Source: Pseudomonas agronomica (GTDB taxonomy: Bacteria; Pseudomonadota; Gammaproteobacteria; Pseudomonadales; Pseudomonadaceae). From it: 51,436 nt of DNA. Shown here in pieces: positions 47,850 through 51,436 of this stretch (within the stretch, counting starts at the first letter, position 1; each line of letters starts with the position of its first letter). The stretch covers positions 1 through 51,436 of the forward strand of contig NZ_JAOSHO010000002.1 of assembly GCF_025917275.1 (NCBI RefSeq), in the 5' to 3' direction. The notes under the pieces are model-generated. The model saw only the letters and a program-made list of their open reading frames with translations, was not told the origin of the DNA and did not search any database. The position numbers and the translations under genes were made by a program.

Positions 47850-47894
47850 GGTCCATCCAAACAGGGCTGCAAAGCCGCCCTGTTTGGATGGACC
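47850..47894. repeat. Perfect 18-base inverted repeat downstream of the integrase
   Basis: GGTCCATCCAAACAGGGC at 47850-47867 and its exact complement at 47877-47894, with a nine-base loop (TGCAAAGCC). It lies 88 bases past the integrase stop. No T-tract follows on the plus strand, so it is not a standard intrinsic terminator. Confidence 0.9.
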
Positions 47895-48256
47895 TCACTT
47901 TGAAGAGCTAAAAGCCACGACGTTGTCCGCGATTTACCACGGAATTCCACCGATGGATAACCGCTTTTCACGTCCCCAAGAGCGCTGAGCTTCGGCCCTT
48001 GACCGGGGTTATCCACAGGCGTAGAACAGGCCGTGCAAAGGCTGTCGATGACAGCACCCCAGGTGACCCGAGCCTTAAAGGTCACGCCGCTCCCGCGGTG
48101 GTTCTCCCCAAGGGCGATTCGCATCCGGCAGCTCACCCGGTCACCTCCCCGGTGATGGATGCTAACTACACTTCATGGCCTTCGTGCGCCAGACGACACT
48201 TCCTATTGCGCTGCCCTGCAGCAATCTATCCGCTTGGCCGAATCCTGCGCCAACTT

Positions 48257-48290
48257 GTGCCCGTCTCTTTCTTTGGAAAGAGACGGGCAC
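48257..48290. repeat. Perfect 15-base inverted repeat
   Basis: GTGCCCGTCTCTTTC and its exact complement GAAAGAGACGGGCAC with a four-base TTTG loop. It lies in the middle of the gap between the two recombinase genes with no gene to terminate nearby. Confidence 0.9.
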
Positions 48291-48424
48291 TTCTACCACT
48301 GCTGCAGCCCTGATTGCACATGGCTTTGCGGCAATCCCCCTCGTGACAATCGGCGTGACAAACGCCGATGTCACCAGCAACAGCGGTGCAGATGATGGTG
48401 CCGCAGACCATGGAATGGACTGCA

Positions 48425-48441
48425 CCTGACTGACAGTCAGG
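48425..48441. repeat. 17-base palindrome
   Basis: CCTGACTGACAGTCAGG is symmetrical around a central A. Size and symmetry suit a protein-binding site such as an operator or a recombinase core site, about 270 bases before the second recombinase. Confidence 0.8.
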
Positions 48442-48711
48442 CATGCCCCGGTCATCGCATTGCTGCGTTCACCCAGCTCAGGATCTTCAGGCGCTGGTTT
48501 AGTCAGCCAGCGCTGCCTCCACCCGCCCACCGCTATCGGTGCTTAGGGGGCCAGATCATGAGATGCCCTTGCTCCCGGTCGTAAGGAGCCGCCAGTCCCG
48601 CGTAGAGGACATTCCCCACAGGTCGCAGGGGCCTTGATCCCTGATAACACTCAGCATTCTTGGCGGGATGACGTGGGGTGAGGATCGGAGAGCGGAGATG
48701 AGGTGACCGAC

Positions 48712-49692
48712 ATGGCATTGGTGGGTAGGCGCGATGGCCGTAATTTTGGCTACGGCAGACAACTGAGCTACGCAGGGCCGCAGGCACTCAAAGACATGTT
48801 CGGCGGTGGTCATTACGGCACGGTCAAAGCGCACTGTGATCGGTGGCAGGCATTCGTCAAATGGTGCCGTTCCGAACAGGGGCCCGGTATCAATGATTCG
48901 CGGCAGATTGATCGGAAGGTATTGTCCGACTATGCAGCGTATCTGCGCGACGTGGTTGGGCGCGGTGACCTCGCCGTCAGTACCGCACAAAACCGGCTAT
49001 CCAGCGTTAACAGGACCATGGCTGCGCTTCGTGGTGATCAGTACGTGAAGTTACCAAGTCCGAGCAAGGCGTTGGGAATGCAGCGCACCGGGGCTCGGCA
49101 GTCGGTGCCACAGGGCCAAGACCGCGAACAGGTTAAGCAGATCATCGATGCGCTTTGCCGCCATCATCAGCAACGGGCCGCCGCGATCGTTCTGCTGTCG
49201 CGAGCCACCGGCATGCGCTTGCGTGAGGCAATCTTGGCCGACCTGCCACGGCTAAGCCGCGAGGCTGACGACCTAGACAGGATAAACATTCAGGACGGCA
49301 CCAAAGGTGGCCGCGCTGGTGCCTCAGCGCCACGTTGGATTGCGGCGGACGACCATGTTCGAGGTGCGCTTGGATTTGCACGGAAGGTGTCGCCTGCTGG
49401 TAGCCACAACCTGATTGCTCCAAACGAAAGCTACCTAAATGTTCTGCAAGAAATCATCCGCCCTGCGCGAGACATCCTGCATGCACACAACTTGAAAGGC
49501 TTCCATGAGCTACGGGCCGCGTACGCGTGTGAGCGCTACAAGCAAATCACCCAGCACCGTGCGCCTATCAACGGCGGCCAATGTTGCCAGGTAGACAGGA
49601 ACCTTGATCGAGAGGCCCGGAGGCAAATCAGCTATGAACTGGGGCACGGCCGGTTCGATGTGGTCACTGCCTACATTGGAGGACGAAAATGA
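48712..49692 (+). CDS. Second tyrosine recombinase (integrase domain-containing protein)
   Basis: A 326-residue recombinase unlike the P4-type integrase. It resembles Pseudomonas proteins with a Phage_int_SAM_2-type N-terminus followed by an Integrase_1-type catalytic domain. The SAM-like part (about 20-115) has TVKAHCDRWQAFVKWCRSEQG; the catalytic part has Arg169 (SRATGMRLREA), Lys198, H265-x-x-R268 (GFHELRAAY), His312 (YELGHGRFD) and Tyr321, so it is probably active. Start taken at ATG 48712 with GAGG eight bases upstream; a GTG at 48703 with GGAG five bases before it is equally possible. It overlaps the next gene by four bases. What it recombines is unknown. Confidence 0.88.
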   Translation: MALVGRRDGRNFGYGRQLSYAGPQALKDMFGGGHYGTVKAHCDRWQAFVKWCRSEQGPGINDSRQIDRKVLSDYAAYLRDVVGRGDLAVSTAQNRLSSVNRTMAALRGDQYVKLPSPSKALGMQRTGARQSVPQGQDREQVKQIIDALCRHHQQRAAAIVLLSRATGMRLREAILADLPRLSREADDLDRINIQDGTKGGRAGASAPRWIAADDHVRGALGFARKVSPAGSHNLIAPNESYLNVLQEIIRPARDILHAHNLKGFHELRAAYACERYKQITQHRAPINGGQCCQVDRNLDREARRQISYELGHGRFDVVTAYIGGRK

Positions 49693-49964
49693 GCAAGCCA
49701 TTCGATATGGAGTTGTTCCTGGCTGGCGTGCTGATCGGTTCGCAATCGACACGTAAACGCCATTTGCGTCAGGCAGAGGTCATCCGAGCTGACATCGCAA
49801 AACACTGGCAGCGTGAAGCACCTTGGGCTTGGCAGAGAAAGCATGTGGCTTGGTTTCTTGAGCATCGTCTAGATCGACACAGCGAGGCGACGCGGTATTA
49901 CTATTTGCTGACCGTGCGGCTGCTCGCTCGTCGTTTACAAAAATCATGGGTTTTCAATCTCTGA
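49689..49964 (+). CDS. Small helical partner of the second recombinase
   Basis: A 91-residue basic protein with no assigned function. It starts with ATG overlapping the recombinase stop (ATGA), so it is translationally coupled. The sequence is predicted all-helical (RKRHLRQAEVIRADIAKHW, WAWQRKHVAWFLEHRLDRHSEATRYYYLLTVRLLARRL) with no membrane segment or cysteine. The pattern of Trp, Leu and basic residues is reminiscent of the SAM-like core-binding domain of tyrosine recombinases, so it may bind DNA or the recombinase; this is inference. Its constant coupling to the recombinase elsewhere would need a search. Confidence 0.75.
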   Translation: MSKPFDMELFLAGVLIGSQSTRKRHLRQAEVIRADIAKHWQREAPWAWQRKHVAWFLEHRLDRHSEATRYYYLLTVRLLARRLQKSWVFNL

Positions 49965-49984
49965 GTGAGACCGGCTGCTATCGA

Positions 49985-50168
49985 CCGATTCTGTTGAAAA
50001 AGTCGGCCCTTCCGGACTTCCCGCATACTGATTACTGAAAACACCTTTTTAGCGCGCCGCTACGCGAAATCTGACCTCGGAATCCTCTACTCTAAGTAAG
50101 GATTTCAATCTTAAGCGCGTACTTTTCTGCCGTGCAAACCATGGTCGAGTTTTTCAACACAATCGACC
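49985..50168. mobile_element. MITE-like or IS-remnant element
   Basis: CCGATTCTGTTGAAAAAGTCGG at 49985-50006 and GTCGAGTTTTTCAACACAATCGACC at 50144-50168 are imperfect inverted repeats (about 19 of 22 match), bounding 184 bases without a gene. Such CTGTTGAAAAA ends are common on insertion sequences, so this may be an internally deleted copy. Target duplications were not found and the family is unassigned. Confidence 0.6.
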
Positions 50169-50234
50169 CATACCGGCCCTTCGGTCAGGGCGCGCAATCG
50201 TGCACGGGAGGTGGTTCGTTGACTCAAGATCCTA

Positions 50235-51176
50235 GGTTCTGTACGAAATCCTTTGAAACCGCCGTCACCGCACCTGAACACTGATATTCGGTAAAGTTCG
50301 CGCCCATCGAAGGCAGGAGGCCACGATGGTGAAACGGTACGAAATTCCCGATGCAGCCTGGGAGCTGGTTGCTGACCTCTTTGAACAACCCCGGCGCAAT
50401 GGTCGGCCGAGAGCCGATGATCGTTTGATGCTCAATGGCGTGCTCTGGGTGCTTTGCTCAGGCGCCGCATGGCGCGACATGCCCGAGCGCTTCGGGCCCT
50501 GGTCAACGGTCTATCAACGGTTTCGGGATTGGCGTAACCAAGGAACGTTCGACCTGATGCTCAGGCGGCTGCACATTAAGCTGAACGAGCAAGGATTGAT
50601 CGACCTGGAAACATGGATGATCGATTCCACAGCTGTACGCGCAACCCGAGTTTCATCAGGCGCCGGGAAAAAAGGGGGCCTGATGAACCTTCAGACCATG
50701 CGCTAGGCCGCAGTCGCGGAGGCCTGACGACCAAGATTCATATGCTTTGCGACGCCAACGGCATACCGCTGCGTTTTCTACTTTCGGGCGGACAAGCGAG
50801 TGATATCTCGTATGCCCAGCCATTGCTCGATGAAGCCTATATCCCCAGTTTGCGCGGTCGTCCTCGCAAACGATGTCGCTGGCTTTTGGCCGACAAAGGC
50901 TACGATGCTGAGGCTCTGCGTCGCTACTGTGACCGCTACCGGATGCAGCCGGTAATCCCTCTGCGATCCATGAAACGCAAACCCAAGCCCGGTTTGCCTC
51001 GTTTGTTTGATCGGCCAAAATACCGGCAGCGCAACATCATCGAGCGCATGTTCGGCTGGCTGAAAGAAAACCGCCGCATCGTCACACGCTTCGACAAGCT
51101 CGCGAAAAGTTATGCAGCGATGGTCTCGTTAGCTTGTGCTATGCGGTGTTTGCGACATTACTTTTCGTACAGTGCC
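50235..51176 (+). mobile_element. IS5-family insertion sequence, IS427-like, 942 bp
   Basis: Terminal inverted repeats GGTTCTGTACGAAA (left) and, read from the right end, GGCACTGTACGAAA, with TA on both sides as target duplication (50233-50234 and 51177-51178). It contains one transposase gene in two frames with an A6G5 slippery run. The size, the TA target and the frameshift match the IS427 group of the IS5 family. Both ends and the gene look intact, suggesting recent insertion. Confidence 0.85.
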
Positions 51177-51179
51177 TAA
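50326..51179 (+). CDS. IS5-family transposase, two frames joined by -1 frameshift
   Basis: The first frame (50326-50706, 126 residues) starts MVKRYEIPDAAWELVADLF and carries the DUF4096 domain with WVLCSGAAWRDMPERFGPWSTVYQRFRDW and the first catalytic Asp in WMIDSTAVRA. The second frame (entered near 50673, ending 51179) has GRSRGGLTTKIHMLCDANG, the second Asp in LLADKGYDAEALR and the Y-(2)-R-(3)-E(6)-K-like RNIIERMFGWLKENRR. Slippage of one base back on A6 at 50668-50673 (codons AAA AAA) joins them into one DDE transposase of about 280 residues. The stop TAA at 51177-51179 is formed by the target duplication TA plus the next base, outside the element proper. GGAGG lies upstream of the ATG. 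Confidence 0.88.
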
Positions 51180-51190
51180 GCTCAATCAAA

Positions 51191-51436
51191 TTAATCGAAG
51201 TTAAACCCCTGGGCCAGGAACCTTTTTTTACGATCTTCTACGTACTTGGTACGATCTGCTTCGCTCGTGTTGTAGTCGCCTGCGCCTAGAATATATGCTG
51301 CGAATGGATCCATGCCATCAAACATTGAATTACCCTCTATTTGTAAATTTTTCATTATTTCAAAGGCAACTCCAATGGAGTGGCGGTCCTGCATATAGCT
51401 TTCGTCTGTCTCATCTTTTTCTAAGACTGCTGTGCC
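51191..51436 (-). CDS. Unknown accessory protein, 5' end outside the window
   Basis: An open minus-strand frame without a stop up to the window edge, at least 81 residues, ending FLAQGFNFD at 51191. An ATG at 51394 gives 67 residues, but the frame continues upstream (GTAVLEKDETDESY), so the real start is probably outside. The visible part is acidic and includes FEIMKNLQIEGNSMFDGMDPFAAYILGAGDYN. I do not recognise it. It is AT-richer than the core genome, as expected of island cargo. It converges with the insertion sequence 14 bases away. Confidence 0.6.
   Translation of the reverse strand, partial: GTAVLEKDETDESYMQDRHSIGVAFEIMKNLQIEGNSMFDGMDPFAAYILGAGDYNTSEADRTKYVEDRKKRFLAQGFNFD

Larger units (their letters stand above)
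47763..48711. other. Repeat-bearing non-coding region between the two recombinases
   Basis: About 950 bases in which I find no reading frame with convincing codon use or a recognisable product; several short frames on both strands overlap one another. It holds three perfect inverted repeats (47850-47894, 48257-48290, 48425-48441) and one isolated DnaA-box-like TTATCCACA at 48009-48017. It may be a decayed gene, a recombination region, or the leader of the second recombinase. It could also contain a small RNA. Confidence 0.5.

Noticed and set aside
48009..48017. TTATCCACA as a replication origin
   Set aside because: A single DnaA-box-like sequence without iterons, an AT-rich stretch or a rep gene does not make an origin.
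47759..48136. 125-residue minus-strand frame after the integrase
   Set aside because: It runs through the 18-base hairpin, lacks a ribosome-binding site and resembles no known protein; not enough support to call it a gene.
48159..48530. Several overlapping short frames on both strands between the recombinases
   Set aside because: They overlap one another and cross the 15-base inverted repeat; none has convincing codon use or a start signal.

Overview
The window is a Pseudomonas chromosome segment, most likely from the P. fluorescens group. The evidence is the gene order ampD–DUF1631–nadC, then pnp to smpB and the lactate locus in the PAO1-like order, the tmRNA tag ANDETYGEYALAA, a cysteine-free Fur, and Pseudomonas-type REP hairpins. 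Species cannot be fixed from this sequence alone.

Layout. 1-4.4 kb: the start of ampD, a DUF1631 gene, nadC, a DUF6388 gene, a shortened HicB-like gene and tRNA-Thr(CGT). 4.5-13.7 kb (minus strand): the translation and RNA-decay block tRNA-Leu, tRNA-fMet, rimP, nusA, infB, rbfA, truB, rpsO, pnp. 13.7-19.9 kb (minus): secG, tpiA, glmM, folP, ftsH, rlmE, covering protein export, glycolysis, cell-wall precursor, folate, membrane proteolysis and rRNA methylation. 20-26.8 kb: yhbY (plus), then DUF4149, greA, carB, carA, dapB (minus). 26.8-30.9 kb: dnaJ, dnaK, grpE (minus) with two clear sigma-32 promoters. 31-36.7 kb: recN with a LexA box, fur, bamE, rnfH, ratA, a sodium-dependent transporter and smpB. 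36.8-45.4 kb: a lactate-use locus in which lldR faces lldP-lldE-lldF-lldG-dld; the one-gene L-lactate dehydrogenase lldD found here in P. aeruginosa is replaced by the three-gene iron-sulfur type. 45.5-46.3 kb: a small exported protein and the tmRNA gene ssrA.

The accessory region starts at the 3' end of ssrA. A P4-type tyrosine integrase lies just downstream, the usual sign of an island inserted into ssrA. It is followed by about 950 bases without a convincing gene but with three perfect inverted repeats, then a second, unrelated and catalytically complete tyrosine recombinase overlapping a 91-residue helical protein, an IR-bounded 184-bp MITE-like remnant, an intact IS5-family (IS427-like) insertion sequence with a -1 frameshift, and an AT-rich gene cut by the window end. 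The right end of the island is outside the window.

The best candidates for new biology are the two-gene recombinase cassette with its repeat-bearing upstream region, the leader hairpins at rpsO-pnp, tRNA-fMet-rimP and carA, and the rebuilt lactate operon. Most of the rest is conserved housekeeping sequence.
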